Shown in pieces: positions 1-8,135 of a stretch of DNA of 39,392 nucleotides (position 1 is the stretch's first letter; each line of letters opens with the position of its first letter). The notes under the pieces are model-generated. The model saw nothing but the letters and a program-made list of their open reading frames with translations. It made no database searches and was not told where the DNA came from. The stretch covers positions 1-39,392 of the forward strand of contig PFSJ01000030.1 in the NCBI GenBank assembly GCA_002789015.1, read 5' to 3'. A program made the position numbers and the translations under genes. The stretch comes from a candidate division WWE3 bacterium CG_4_9_14_0_2_um_filter_35_11 (GTDB lineage: Bacteria > Patescibacteriota > WWE3 > 2-01-FULL-39-13).

Positions 1-2211
1 AGAATTAGTTGGAGTACCGATGTCTTTATATTGAACCATGCCACCAATGCTGTAATCATCAGTACCGCTACAAATTCCATGAATATATATCGAATTAGAA
101 CAATTGTGATTTATTTTTGTTTCAATTTGATCAAGATTATCTTGATCTGTAACAGACCAAGTATTATTTCTTGCGTCTATATTATTTACAGTATAATTGT
201 CTAGGTCGTAATCGTTATTGCTGAATATATTTGTATCAAATTGAGATACAGAAGTAGTATCACCGCCGGCATAACCAACTACAATACCGTATGTAGAACC
301 AGTAATAGTATTTCCAGTTATTGAAGCTGTCGTGCCTGTTCCATAATAATCCGTGAGCAAGATACCGGCAGAAGTTGAGTTATCCGAAGAAGCTTCACCG
401 CGACAGTTAGTGATAGTATTATTTGAGATTGTTGCAGTAGCGCCTGCGCCAACCTCGACTCCGTAATCAAGAACGTCTCCTGCACCTTTGCAGGTATAAG
501 TATTACCAGTTACCGTAGCATTACCAACTGAGGGTCCGCTATAAGCTCCGCGAACATGAACGCCTATACGCTCAATATTATTGAAAGTATTATTACTGAC
601 CGTTGTGTTGTCCCCAAATACTACAATTCCTCGACCAAGATATGTACCACCTTTAATATTTTTTATGATGATGTTGTTAATCGTTCCGTGACCATAAGAA
701 GCTATCGCCCAATTAATGGTACGTGTTGGTGCGTCACCATCTAAAGTTACATTACTGAGATTGAAAGTCACTCCGGTATTTACTAAAAGCCATGCCGCGC
801 TATCCACATTGTTTCCGGTCGTATTTGTAGATGGTTTTATAATCGTAGTATTCTTATCTGCACCAGTGATTGTCAAATCTTTATCAATAACAATTTGACC
901 AACTTCTGTGTATGTTCCCGCAGCGACATTTACGGTTCCACCTGAAGCTACGGCAGTAATTCCGTCCTGAATATTTGTGAATACATCATAGCCCCATACA
1001 TACCCACTATTTTTTGAATTAATTGTGAAGTCATCATCAACCCATACGTCAGTAGGAGCGGTATTAGGAGCGAGTAATACTTCATCTGCGATCACATAAG
1101 CTGTTCCTGATGAGTTGTCTACACTAGAAAGAACAATGTTCGAACTGCTATCTAGATTAAATGCCCCTAAGTCATACCATCCCGACCATTGACCAGAAGT
1201 GCCTGTGGTTGATTGATCTGCAAGTTTTTCCTGATTTATAATAAATGGAGTGGTTGGGCCACCATCATAATTAAGTACATATGGTGCAACTTGAGTTCGA
1301 TTATCATGAGTCGACCAGCTGATATATACCTTATATGATCTTGGGGTGATGCCAGAAAATGTCCAAATGGCTGTTTGACCTGCAGACATCTCGGTTGGAT
1401 AGTGTACTCCATCATCAAAATATCCTTGAGCAGCGTAATCAACCCATGTACCGGTTGAATACGTAGCTTCATCATCAGTAATTATGAAAATCGTAAAATG
1501 ATCTAAGCTTTTTACAGATACTGACGTGTCCGATTTAGTTATTTCGTTGTCTATTTTTTCCATCGCATGGATGTCTGAGATTTTTTCTGCGTATTTTACT
1601 TGTATAAGTTTTCCTTTTGAGGATTCTGGAATTGGAAGTGAAAGGTCGTATTTAAAATCACCATTTTTCATGTCTGATGTTATGTCGTATGCTTTTTCTG
1701 ATAATGAACCGGTTTGTTCAATTTGTTCTTTTGTAAGTTTAATTTCCTCAATTTTGATATTGCCAGAAGGATTTGGAAGTTTTGTGAATGTCAACCTCAC
1801 TTCACTATTTTGTGGTGAAACATATTCTTTATTTAGCTCTACATTTTCAAAGGTCCAAATCGATTTTGAAATTGATTGTGAAGTAAAATCAATCGGAGTC
1901 GTCAATACAAGTGGTATAGTTTCTATAGTCGAAGTAGGTACCAATACTGGTTCAAATATTTTGTCTTCTTGAGGTTCCTTATCTGAATCTGAATTTGAAT
2001 TTGAAGAAAAAACTACCTCATCCTCCTCGTCTTTTCCTAATGCACTTTCATCGATGACAATCTCATTCGCATTTTCATCAGAAATAGTAATTTCACCAGC
2101 TTGGACACGTGTAACAAATGTGTAAGAAGATAGAGTAAAGAATAATGTAGAGAAATAAAACAACAGGGCGAAAATTTGAAAATAATTTTTAAATTTTGTT
2201 TTATATTTCAT
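1..2211 (-). CDS. Secreted beta-helix surface protein with golvesin-like domain (C-terminus cut by window edge)
   Basis: One open frame runs from an ATG at 2209-2211 to base 1 with no stop, so at least 737 residues are encoded and the end lies outside the window. Residues 1-40 are a basic start plus a hydrophobic stretch ending in VQA, as in a Sec signal peptide. A Ser/Asp/Glu-rich linker follows. Residues about 90-245 form an all-beta-looking region ending in DHFTIFIIT. Residues about 248-382 resemble the golvesin C-terminal / Xly carbohydrate-binding-like fold (WVDYAAQGYFDDGVHY; later YVIADEVLL). From about 386 onward the repeating Asn/Thr/Gly-rich units (SNNTFNNI, TGNTITGSTYGI) look like a right-handed parallel beta-helix opened by a DUF1565-like segment (GGTVNVAAGTYTEV). 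I infer a cell-surface or secreted adhesin or carbohydrate-interacting protein; no catalytic residues were identified. It lies 51 bases downstream of the membrane Clp-like ATPase on the same strand. Confidence 0.85.
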   Translation of the reverse strand, partial: MKYKTKFKNYFQIFALLFYFSTLFFTLSSYTFVTRVQAGEITISDENANEIVIDESALGKDEEDEVVFSSNSNSDSDKEPQEDKIFEPVLVPTSTIETIPLVLTTPIDFTSQSISKSIWTFENVELNKEYVSPQNSEVRLTFTKLPNPSGNIKIEEIKLTKEQIEQTGSLSEKAYDITSDMKNGDFKYDLSLPIPESSKGKLIQVKYAEKISDIHAMEKIDNEITKSDTSVSVKSLDHFTIFIITDDEATYSTGTWVDYAAQGYFDDGVHYPTEMSAGQTAIWTFSGITPRSYKVYISWSTHDNRTQVAPYVLNYDGGPTTPFIINQEKLADQSTTGTSGQWSGWYDLGAFNLDSSSNIVLSSVDNSSGTAYVIADEVLLAPNTAPTDVWVDDDFTINSKNSGYVWGYDVFTNIQDGITAVASGGTVNVAAGTYTEVGQIVIDKDLTITGADKNTTIIKPSTNTTGNNVDSAAWLLVNTGVTFNLSNVTLDGDAPTRTINWAIASYGHGTINNIIIKNIKGGTYLGRGIVVFGDNTTVSNNTFNNIERIGVHVRGAYSGPSVGNATVTGNTYTCKGAGDVLDYGVEVGAGATATISNNTITNCRGEASSDNSTSAGILLTDYYGTGTTASITGNTITGSTYGIVVGYAGGDTTSVSQFDTNIFSNNDYDLDNYTVNNIDARNNTWSVTDQDNLDQIETKINHNCSNSIYIHGICSGTDDYSIGGMVQYKDIGTPTNS

Positions 2212-2262
2212 AGAGACTTATTCTGACCTATATAATAAACCTTATGGTCTCATAGTACAAAC

Positions 2263-4803
2263 CTATATTTTATCAATCAAGATCTCATCCCCTGCTTTTG
2301 CCTCTCCGTTTATTATTTTGTCAGCAATATAAGTTTCAATTTTATCTTCGATTAATCGATTTAAAGGCCTTGCTCCCCATTCTCTTGAAAACCCTTCTTT
2401 GCTTAATTTTTCTATTAAGACAAAATCGAAACTTAATTTTATCTTATTTTTTTCAAGCATTTTCTCTGCCAAATTATTAAGTTTGATTTCTGTAATTTTC
2501 CTGACCTGATCCATAGTTAACGGAGTAAATGGAACAAGTGCAGTAAATCTATTTAAGAATTCTGGTGCAAAATAATCCTTAAGTCCTTCGATTGTTATCT
2601 TAGTAATCTCATCATCAGACTTATTTTCACCAATTGTTTTTATAACTTCCCTTGTTCCAGCGTTTGTCGTCATTATAATAAACGTATTTGTAAAATCAAT
2701 AACTTCACCTGTCGAATCAGTTAATCTTCCGTCATCTAAAATTTGAAGGAAAATATTCAATACATCTTTATTAGCCTTTTCTACTTCATCCAAAAATAAC
2801 AAAGAATATGGATGAGTCTTAACTTTCGAAGTCAAAATTCCAACATTGCCATTAGTATCGCCAATTAACCTACTTAAACTTGAAGCGTCTTTAAATTCAC
2901 TCATGTCGATTCGAGTTACAAAATCTTCACGACCAAAATAATTTTTGGCTAAAGCCTTGGCTGTTTCGGTTTTACCAACTCCGGTTGGTCCTGAAAACAA
3001 AAAGCTTGCTATAGGTTTTTTATCATCCCTTACACCTGCCCTTGACCTTTTTAGTGCATTCACAATTAAAGTGATTGCTAAATCTTGACCAACGATACTT
3101 TCGTGTAAAATATTTTCAAGCGTTTTTAAAATCTTTTTTTCGTCAATATTTAAAGCAGAAACGGGAATATCGAAAGTTTCAGAAAAAACTTTCTTTAAAA
3201 ATTCCCTATCTAAAATATTGCTTGCGTTACCTTTCGAATTTGATACGGCTTGAATAAAAAGTTCAACTGCTTTATCTGGCATTACGCTTCTATGCAGATA
3301 TTTTTTAGAAAGTGCAACTGATGTAAGTATCGATGGGAAAGTTACAAGCGGATAACCTTTAGTTCCACGACTTTTTTTGACTAAGTGCTGAATTATTTCA
3401 ATTGTTTCTGAATCCGTGGCTTCAGGCATGTTTATAACGTCAAAATCACGGGCAAAAGATGCAATAGGAGCAATATATTTTTCGTAACCTTTCCCCGTTG
3501 TCGCACCTACAAATTGAAATTCTGCAGATGATAAATGTGGTTCAAAAGCATTAAATAGATTTGTTTCTTTAGACTCTGCAAGTGTATGGATTTCATCGAC
3601 AAATAAAATTATATTTCCAGCACCTAGGACTTCTTTTATTATATTTGTGATTCTTGCATTAACTTCTCCAGGAGTTCCAGACTGTAAAGCAGTTGTATCA
3701 AGTTGAATTATTCTTTTGAATCTTAATGCTTGAATTTTTGTGCCAATGGCAATTTCGCGGGCCATGGCCTTAACAAATGTAGTTTTTCCACAACCAGGTT
3801 GGCCTATTAACATTATATTGTTTCTCGATGATTTACTTAATATATTGATAAATTCTTCTTTGACAGTTTCCCTTCCGACAAGTTTTGGCATTAAACCTTT
3901 TAAAGCAAGTTTTGTGAGGTCAGTTCCATATTTATTGAGGTTGCTTGTATATCCAACCGCCCACGATTTATCAACTCCTCCAGCTGGAGGAAGCTTATAT
4001 TCATCACTCCAAATTGTAAATGGCTTTATCTTTAGAAAATTCGCAAAATCCAATGCGGAAATTAGATCTGTTGTTGTGATTTCAAATTTATTTAAAAATT
4101 CCTCGGAGTCTACAAAGTGTAAAAGATAACTTACAAATAAAAGTTCCATCGTTAAGTGTGAATTATTCTTAATTTGTGTATTTATAGATAAAAGTTTCTC
4201 TATATAAAGCTTTGCGTTCGCGGGATTTTGATTCGCGTCTAAATACTCAAACACTTTTTGAAAGTCTAATTCGGAAACTTTAAGAAAAGTTATAACGCTA
4301 TCACTTGATCTAAAATTAGTCGGAATGCTTTTAAAGTTTCCGCTTTGGAGCTTTTTGAATAAGCTTCTAAGCGAATGATTTCCCGCTAAATGATATTCGT
4401 TTATGTCGGATGGATTTTTAATTTTAGAAAGTGGAAAAAATAAGAAGAAACAAGTTCTATATGTAAGTAGGAATAAAGCGACTGAAACGCCAATCAAGAA
4501 ATATTCATAAAATAAATATGGAAGACCTGCAATTAATCCTGCATATGTAACAAGTCCAATGACTGCTCCTCCAAGGACTATAATACTTGAAAGAATAATA
4601 GCAACAGTTCTAATCACAAAACCATTAATCCTAGAAAAAATTCCAGGCATTCCAAAAAGCGGTTTAAATAAGCTTTTAACCATTGCGACTGTTCCAAATT
4701 GATGACTTAAAATGGCGGAAAGTCTATACAAAGAGCGAAAATACTTACGGTGGAAATCGTACAAATAAAAACGGAAAAGGTAAAAAATTAAATTAGAAAT
4801 CAC
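2263..4803 (-). CDS. Membrane-anchored ClpB/ClpC-like double AAA+ ATPase
   Basis: 846 residues. Residues 62-97 and 101-125 are strongly hydrophobic and should anchor the protein in the membrane; a helical Clp-N-like segment (about 140-260) follows. AAA module 1 has Walker A GQPGCGKTT (334-342), Walker B FVDEIH (401-406) and sensor GATT. Module 2 has Walker [10 protein letters not shown] (604-612), Walker B LDEVE (671-675), FLNRF and a C-terminal D2-small GARPLNRLI motif. It is a class I Clp/Hsp100 unfoldase by family knowledge. Where clpC in this window has the ClpP-docking tripeptide IGF, this protein has IGE, so ClpP partnership is doubtful. The GTG start is supported by a TACTAT hexamer exactly six bases upstream. 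It probably handles envelope proteins, since it sits next to a secreted surface protein; that role is inference. Confidence 0.88.
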   Translation of the reverse strand: MISNLIFYLFRFYLYDFHRKYFRSLYRLSAILSHQFGTVAMVKSLFKPLFGMPGIFSRINGFVIRTVAIILSSIIVLGGAVIGLVTYAGLIAGLPYLFYEYFLIGVSVALFLLTYRTCFFLFFPLSKIKNPSDINEYHLAGNHSLRSLFKKLQSGNFKSIPTNFRSSDSVITFLKVSELDFQKVFEYLDANQNPANAKLYIEKLLSINTQIKNNSHLTMELLFVSYLLHFVDSEEFLNKFEITTTDLISALDFANFLKIKPFTIWSDEYKLPPAGGVDKSWAVGYTSNLNKYGTDLTKLALKGLMPKLVGRETVKEEFINILSKSSRNNIMLIGQPGCGKTTFVKAMAREIAIGTKIQALRFKRIIQLDTTALQSGTPGEVNARITNIIKEVLGAGNIILFVDEIHTLAESKETNLFNAFEPHLSSAEFQFVGATTGKGYEKYIAPIASFARDFDVINMPEATDSETIEIIQHLVKKSRGTKGYPLVTFPSILTSVALSKKYLHRSVMPDKAVELFIQAVSNSKGNASNILDREFLKKVFSETFDIPVSALNIDEKKILKTLENILHESIVGQDLAITLIVNALKRSRAGVRDDKKPIASFLFSGPTGVGKTETAKALAKNYFGREDFVTRIDMSEFKDASSLSRLIGDTNGNVGILTSKVKTHPYSLLFLDEVEKANKDVLNIFLQILDDGRLTDSTGEVIDFTNTFIIMTTNAGTREVIKTIGENKSDDEITKITIEGLKDYFAPEFLNRFTALVPFTPLTMDQVRKITEIKLNNLAEKMLEKNKIKLSFDFVLIEKLSKEGFSREWGARPLNRLIEDKIETYIADKIINGEAKAGDEILIDKI
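3976..3991. repeat. 16-base perfect GC-rich palindrome inside the membrane ATPase gene
   Basis: TCCTCCAGCTGGAGGA is its own reverse complement. It encodes the PPAGG segment between the N-terminal region and AAA module 1, a linker that should tolerate change. It is more GC-rich than the gene around it. Short enough that chance is possible. Confidence 0.5.
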
Positions 4804-4809
4804 ACAAAC

Positions 4810-4815
4810 ATAGTA
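4810..4815 (-). promoter_or_regulatory. -10-like hexamer before the membrane ATPase
   Basis: TACTAT on the minus strand, followed by exactly six bases and the GTG start at 4803. No convincing -35 box. It matches the six-base spacing seen before several other genes here and implies a leaderless transcript. Confidence 0.5.
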
Positions 4816-4879
4816 GCAAAAAGATTCACTGTATGCATGAAGAAAGATTAAACATGTATGCTAAAATCTTTTCAAACGA

Positions 4880-6124
4880 ATGCTTTTTATTATTTTATCC
4901 AACCAACAGTTTGATTCTGATTTGAAGACTAATAAGTGGCATGTTGCAAATCAGCTTGTAGCAAAGGGCCATAAGGTTATTTTTGTAGATCCACCTTTAC
5001 GTTTTAAGGCGATAAAGAATTTTTCAAAGGTTATAGACAAAAAGTCAGATAATTTGATTGTTTATAAACCGATTAATTTATTAAATTTCAAACCGATTTC
5101 TAAATTAAATACAATCTCACAAGTCAATATTATTGAAAACGCAATTAAAATTCTAAAAGCAGAAAATGAAAAAAGAGTTTTATATATTTATCACTTTGAT
5201 TTTCCTGATTTAAGAGACTTTATAAAAGATTTTAAACACGACGTTAAAGTTTATGATTGTGTTGATATTTATTCAGAATTCCCAGAATATGCAACAGGAG
5301 CAAAGGTTAATCCTTCCATTATTTCTCTAATTCAACATTTGGACGACGCATTAAAAATCAAATTTAATCAAAATGGGCTAAGCTTAAAAAACTGGGTTGA
5401 TGATCAAGAAAAATGGCTATGTAAAAACTGCGATTTAGTTTTTGCAAGCGCTCCTGGAATAGTTACACATCTAAATAAATGGAGAAAAGATGTGCAGTAT
5501 CTTCCAAATGCAGTCATATTTGAAAAATTTGACCATGAAAAAAAACTCGAAGAACCAAAAGATTTAAAAGAAATTCCACATCCACGAATCGGATTTACAG
5601 GAGCCATAGACACATATAAAACTAATATTCCGCTAATTGAAGAATGTGCTGCTACATATCCAAATTATCAATTTATAATGATTGGGCCCGAAAAAGTTTC
5701 TGATCCAAACTTAGATCTAAGTAAATTAAAATCCATGGAAAACGTTCACTTTCTTGGATCAAAACCATGGGAAGAAACTCCGACGTACTTTGACCACTTT
5801 GACGCTTTTTTCATTCCATACAATATCAATGACTACACAATTGGCTCACATCCAATTAAATATTTTGAAAGCCTGGCCGCAGGACTCCCAACAATCGCAA
5901 TGCTATCATCTGTAAAAGAATTTGACGTTGATGGGTATATTACAGAAGACGAAACACAATTCATAAAAAACATAAAAATTGCAATCGATGAAGACTCCAC
6001 TGCAAAAAGAAAAGCACGAAAAGAATTAGCCAAAAAACACAGCTGGAGCAATAAAGTAGATAGACAAGTGGAATTAATAACACAGAAGCTCAAAGAGCTT
6101 ACAATTGTGAACTATTCAAACTAG
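4880..6124 (+). CDS. Glycosyltransferase, GT4-like (GT-B fold)
   Basis: 414 residues. The start (LFIILSNQQFDSDLKTNKWHVANQLVAKGH) looks like a GT-B N-terminal Rossmann domain. The second half has the typical donor-domain pattern: RIGFTGAIDTYKTN (new Rossmann strand and glycine turn), FIMIGP, VHFLGSKPWEETP and FFIPYNINDYTIGSHPIKYFESLAAGLPTI, the last matching the GT4 nucleotide-sugar-binding region. It probably transfers a sugar onto a lipid or polysaccharide in the cytoplasm; the substrate cannot be read from sequence. Start is the ATG at 4880, behind a TGCTAAAAT extended -10-like box at 4861-4869. It diverges from the membrane ATPase. The TAG stop is followed 27 bases later by the next ORF, so the two may be co-transcribed. 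Confidence 0.82.
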   Translation: MLFIILSNQQFDSDLKTNKWHVANQLVAKGHKVIFVDPPLRFKAIKNFSKVIDKKSDNLIVYKPINLLNFKPISKLNTISQVNIIENAIKILKAENEKRVLYIYHFDFPDLRDFIKDFKHDVKVYDCVDIYSEFPEYATGAKVNPSIISLIQHLDDALKIKFNQNGLSLKNWVDDQEKWLCKNCDLVFASAPGIVTHLNKWRKDVQYLPNAVIFEKFDHEKKLEEPKDLKEIPHPRIGFTGAIDTYKTNIPLIEECAATYPNYQFIMIGPEKVSDPNLDLSKLKSMENVHFLGSKPWEETPTYFDHFDAFFIPYNINDYTIGSHPIKYFESLAAGLPTIAMLSSVKEFDVDGYITEDETQFIKNIKIAIDEDSTAKRKARKELAKKHSWSNKVDRQVELITQKLKELTIVNYSN

Positions 6125-6151
6125 TTGGATTTTGATAGAATTGTGGCAATT

Positions 6152-6433
6152 ATGAACACAGGCGAAATAGAAAAACAGGACAGGGATGAAGTCCTAAATC
6201 CAACCGAAACTGATATTGATGATCAACCATCTGATAATACTGATAGGTGGGAGATGTGGGCCAGAAGCCAACAGTTAATCGAAGCCTTTAAATATCCAGA
6301 CACAGAGATTCGGTGGACTAAAGATGGCAAAGAAGTATCTATTCCAGGAGATCCTGGGTATGATGATCTTCCATCTGCATACCCAAAGAAGTCAAAAAGC
6401 TTCTTAGGAAAACTAAGAAATCTTTTCCCATAA
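6152..6433 (+). CDS. Small acidic hypothetical protein
   Basis: 93 residues from the ATG at 6152; a TTG at 6125 in the same frame is a less likely start. The first 45 residues are rich in Glu and Asp (MNTGEIEKQDRDEVLNPTE), the middle has RWEMWARSQQLIEAF, and the end is basic (PKKSKSFLGKLRNLFP) with possible amphipathic membrane-binding character. No family recognised and no signal peptide or clear membrane helix. A TAGAAT hexamer at 6136-6141 could be its own -10 with a very short leader. It follows the GT4 gene and may be in its operon. Confidence 0.6.
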   Translation: MNTGEIEKQDRDEVLNPTETDIDDQPSDNTDRWEMWARSQQLIEAFKYPDTEIRWTKDGKEVSIPGDPGYDDLPSAYPKKSKSFLGKLRNLFP

Positions 6434-6452
6434 AATTTTTGATGTAATAAGT

Positions 6453-6705
6453 TCATACATTTGCTGTCTTTTTAACAGTTTTAATTAGCTTTTTAATATC
6501 TTCTTTATCGTTTAAGGTATATGCACGCCCGTTTTTTAAATCATCCTTCGCCTCACCTGCCCAAATATCGTATTGGGTTTTTTTCAATCGCATTTCTTAA
6601 CGAAGTTCTTATTAAATCACTAAACGAAGAAAAATATCCACCATCAACTAACTTTTGCCCTTTCTCTTTTATTTTTACAGAAATAGAAACATTAATAGTG
6701 GCCGT
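6453..6705 (-). pseudogene. Ribbon-helix-helix antitoxin-like gene, frameshifted and without a start codon
   Basis: The minus strand reads (ACG)ATINVSISVKIKEKG, then QKLVDGGYFSSFSDLIRTSL. This is the pattern of a ribbon-helix-helix DNA-binding protein of the ParD/CopG type: a beta strand with alternating polar residues, then GYFSSFSDLIR. The frame breaks at a run of seven T at 6578-6584. In the neighbouring frame it continues as QYDIWAGEAKDDLKNG and ends at a TGA at 6453-6455. The codon at the expected start is ACG, six bases after a TACAAT box. Both defects suggest decay of a former antitoxin or autoregulator; no toxin gene of the ParE/RelE type is adjacent. A single homopolymer sequencing error could explain the frameshift but not the start. 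Confidence 0.6.
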
Positions 6706-6711
6706 AGAGAT

Positions 6712-6739
6712 ATTGTATTAAGATTGTATTACTAGTCAA
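6712..6739 (-). promoter_or_regulatory. Promoter of the ribbon-helix-helix remnant
   Basis: TTGACT (6734-6739), 16-base spacer, TACAAT (6712-6717) on the minus strand. The former start codon position (now ACG, 6703-6705) lies six bases downstream. This is among the best sigma-70-type matches in the window. Confidence 0.6.
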
Positions 6740-6777
6740 TAACTTTATTTGTGTAAACAAGAAAACACAACTAGAGA

Positions 6778-8067
6778 TTATGAAAAGCTCATATACTCCT
6801 CAATACCTTTTAATAGGAACTCGCGTAAAGGTATAAACCTAACCGTACTTGAACCGATTCTCGACTTTCCTACTAAATCCTTAGTAATATACAATATTTT
6901 TTCAGGCTCTATAACTTTTAACGCGGATTCCAATGCGCTAAAATTTATATCATTCTCACTACTTACATATTTAGATTCAATTAGAACTTTTTTATTATTT
7001 TGAGATATAACAAAATCTATTTCGGATTTATTTTCATACCAGTAACCAAACTTAATTCTTAACTTGCCAACCAAGGCCGTTTTAATAGAATTATATATAG
7101 CGTTTTCGGCTAACGCTCCTAAATTTATTTTGCTTGAATATTTATTACAGATACCAGTATCGTCAAAGTATATTTTTGGCGGATTATAAATTTCCTTATT
7201 CCTTGAAGTAGAATAATTATTTAATTCCGATGTTATATATGTTTTATTCAAATAATCCAAATAAGTTAACACTGTATCCTTATTTATCTCGAGAATTTTC
7301 GACAACTTTAAAGAACTTGTAGTTGTACCAACTCTATCTGACAAAAGATATATTAAATCAGTCAATATACTAGGATTACGCAGTTGGAACTTCGATACAA
7401 GGTCCTTAAATAGGATACTTTCTACTGTTGTTTCGAGATAACGATCTACCTTATTCAAAACATATTCTGGTATTCCACCATTATCTAAAAAATCTTCCAA
7501 ATGCTTTTGCATCAAAAAGCTATCTATTTCTGAATATGTAATTTTCTTAAAACTCAAATATTCTGCAAAATTAAGTGGGAAAACCTGTGTTTTGAGATAT
7601 CTACCTGTAAGGTAAGATAATCTGTCAGATAAAAACACAGCAGATGAGCCAGTTAATACGAATTTAATATTTTCGGAATCATATAAAGACTTAATTTCTT
7701 GTTCCCAATTTTCCCTAAATTGGATTTCGTCAATAAATACAAATATCTTCGTACCTGATTTTATATTATGTTCTAGACGAAATTCATTTATTATATCGAT
7801 AATAGAAATTTTCGATATCAATGGTTCTTCTATAGAAAAGAATAATATTCTGTTAGGATTTACTTTTTTCTTTTCTATCAAAATGTGAATTAGCTGTAGT
7901 GACAGCGTGTTTTTCCCAACCCTCCTAAGTCCTGTCAATATTTGAATTATCGTTTGATCAAAGTTTTTTTCTAGCTTATTGAGATAATCTGGGCGAATAA
8001 TTCCGTAGTCAAAGGTTTTATTTTCCCACCAAGGATTAACTACATGGAAATATCTATTCATGGACAT
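6778..8067 (-). CDS. AAA ATPase with DUF4143 (AAA_14) architecture
   Basis: 429 residues. The N-terminal ATPase has P-loop GLRRVGKNT near residues 42-50, Walker B IFVFIDEIQF and the sensor-like VLTGSSA. The C-terminal part (KIYFDDTGICN; later YWYENKSEIDFVI and VLIESKY) is the DUF4143 region, which resembles a PD-(D/E)XK nuclease-like fold. Such proteins are common accessory genes in bacteria and archaea, scattered by transfer; their biological role is unsettled. Oddity: the residue after the P-loop Lys is Asn, where this family normally has Thr or Ser to hold magnesium. Two palindromic repeats overlap its promoter region. ATG at 8067 chosen; a second Met two codons on is possible. It is flanked downstream by a broken ribbon-helix-helix gene. 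Confidence 0.85.
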   Translation of the reverse strand: MSMNRYFHVVNPWWENKTFDYGIIRPDYLNKLEKNFDQTIIQILTGLRRVGKNTLSLQLIHILIEKKKVNPNRILFFSIEEPLISKISIIDIINEFRLEHNIKSGTKIFVFIDEIQFRENWEQEIKSLYDSENIKFVLTGSSAVFLSDRLSYLTGRYLKTQVFPLNFAEYLSFKKITYSEIDSFLMQKHLEDFLDNGGIPEYVLNKVDRYLETTVESILFKDLVSKFQLRNPSILTDLIYLLSDRVGTTTSSLKLSKILEINKDTVLTYLDYLNKTYITSELNNYSTSRNKEIYNPPKIYFDDTGICNKYSSKINLGALAENAIYNSIKTALVGKLRIKFGYWYENKSEIDFVISQNNKKVLIESKYVSSENDINFSALESALKVIEPEKILYITKDLVGKSRIGSSTVRFIPLREFLLKGIEEYMSFS

Positions 8068-8121
8068 ATTCTATTATACTAGAATATATCCGTCAACACA
8101 TTCTATTATAATAGAATGTGT
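8067..8121. promoter_or_regulatory. Two operator-like palindromes upstream of the DUF4143 ATPase
   Basis: 8096-8121 is a perfect 26-base palindrome centred on TTATAA. At 8067-8087 a related imperfect copy has arms ATATTCTA and TAGAATAT. The two share TTCTATTATA followed by one base and TAGAAT, with starts 32 bases apart (about three helical turns). The first contains TATAAT (8073-8078, minus strand), five bases before the ATG, so a protein bound here would cover the promoter. Confidence 0.7.
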
Positions 8122-8135
8122 AGCCTTATCATGAA

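Noticed and set aside
556-1972. Plus-strand open frames in the first 2 kb
   Set aside because: They lie opposite the continuous minus-strand beta-helix gene, which shows family features throughout.
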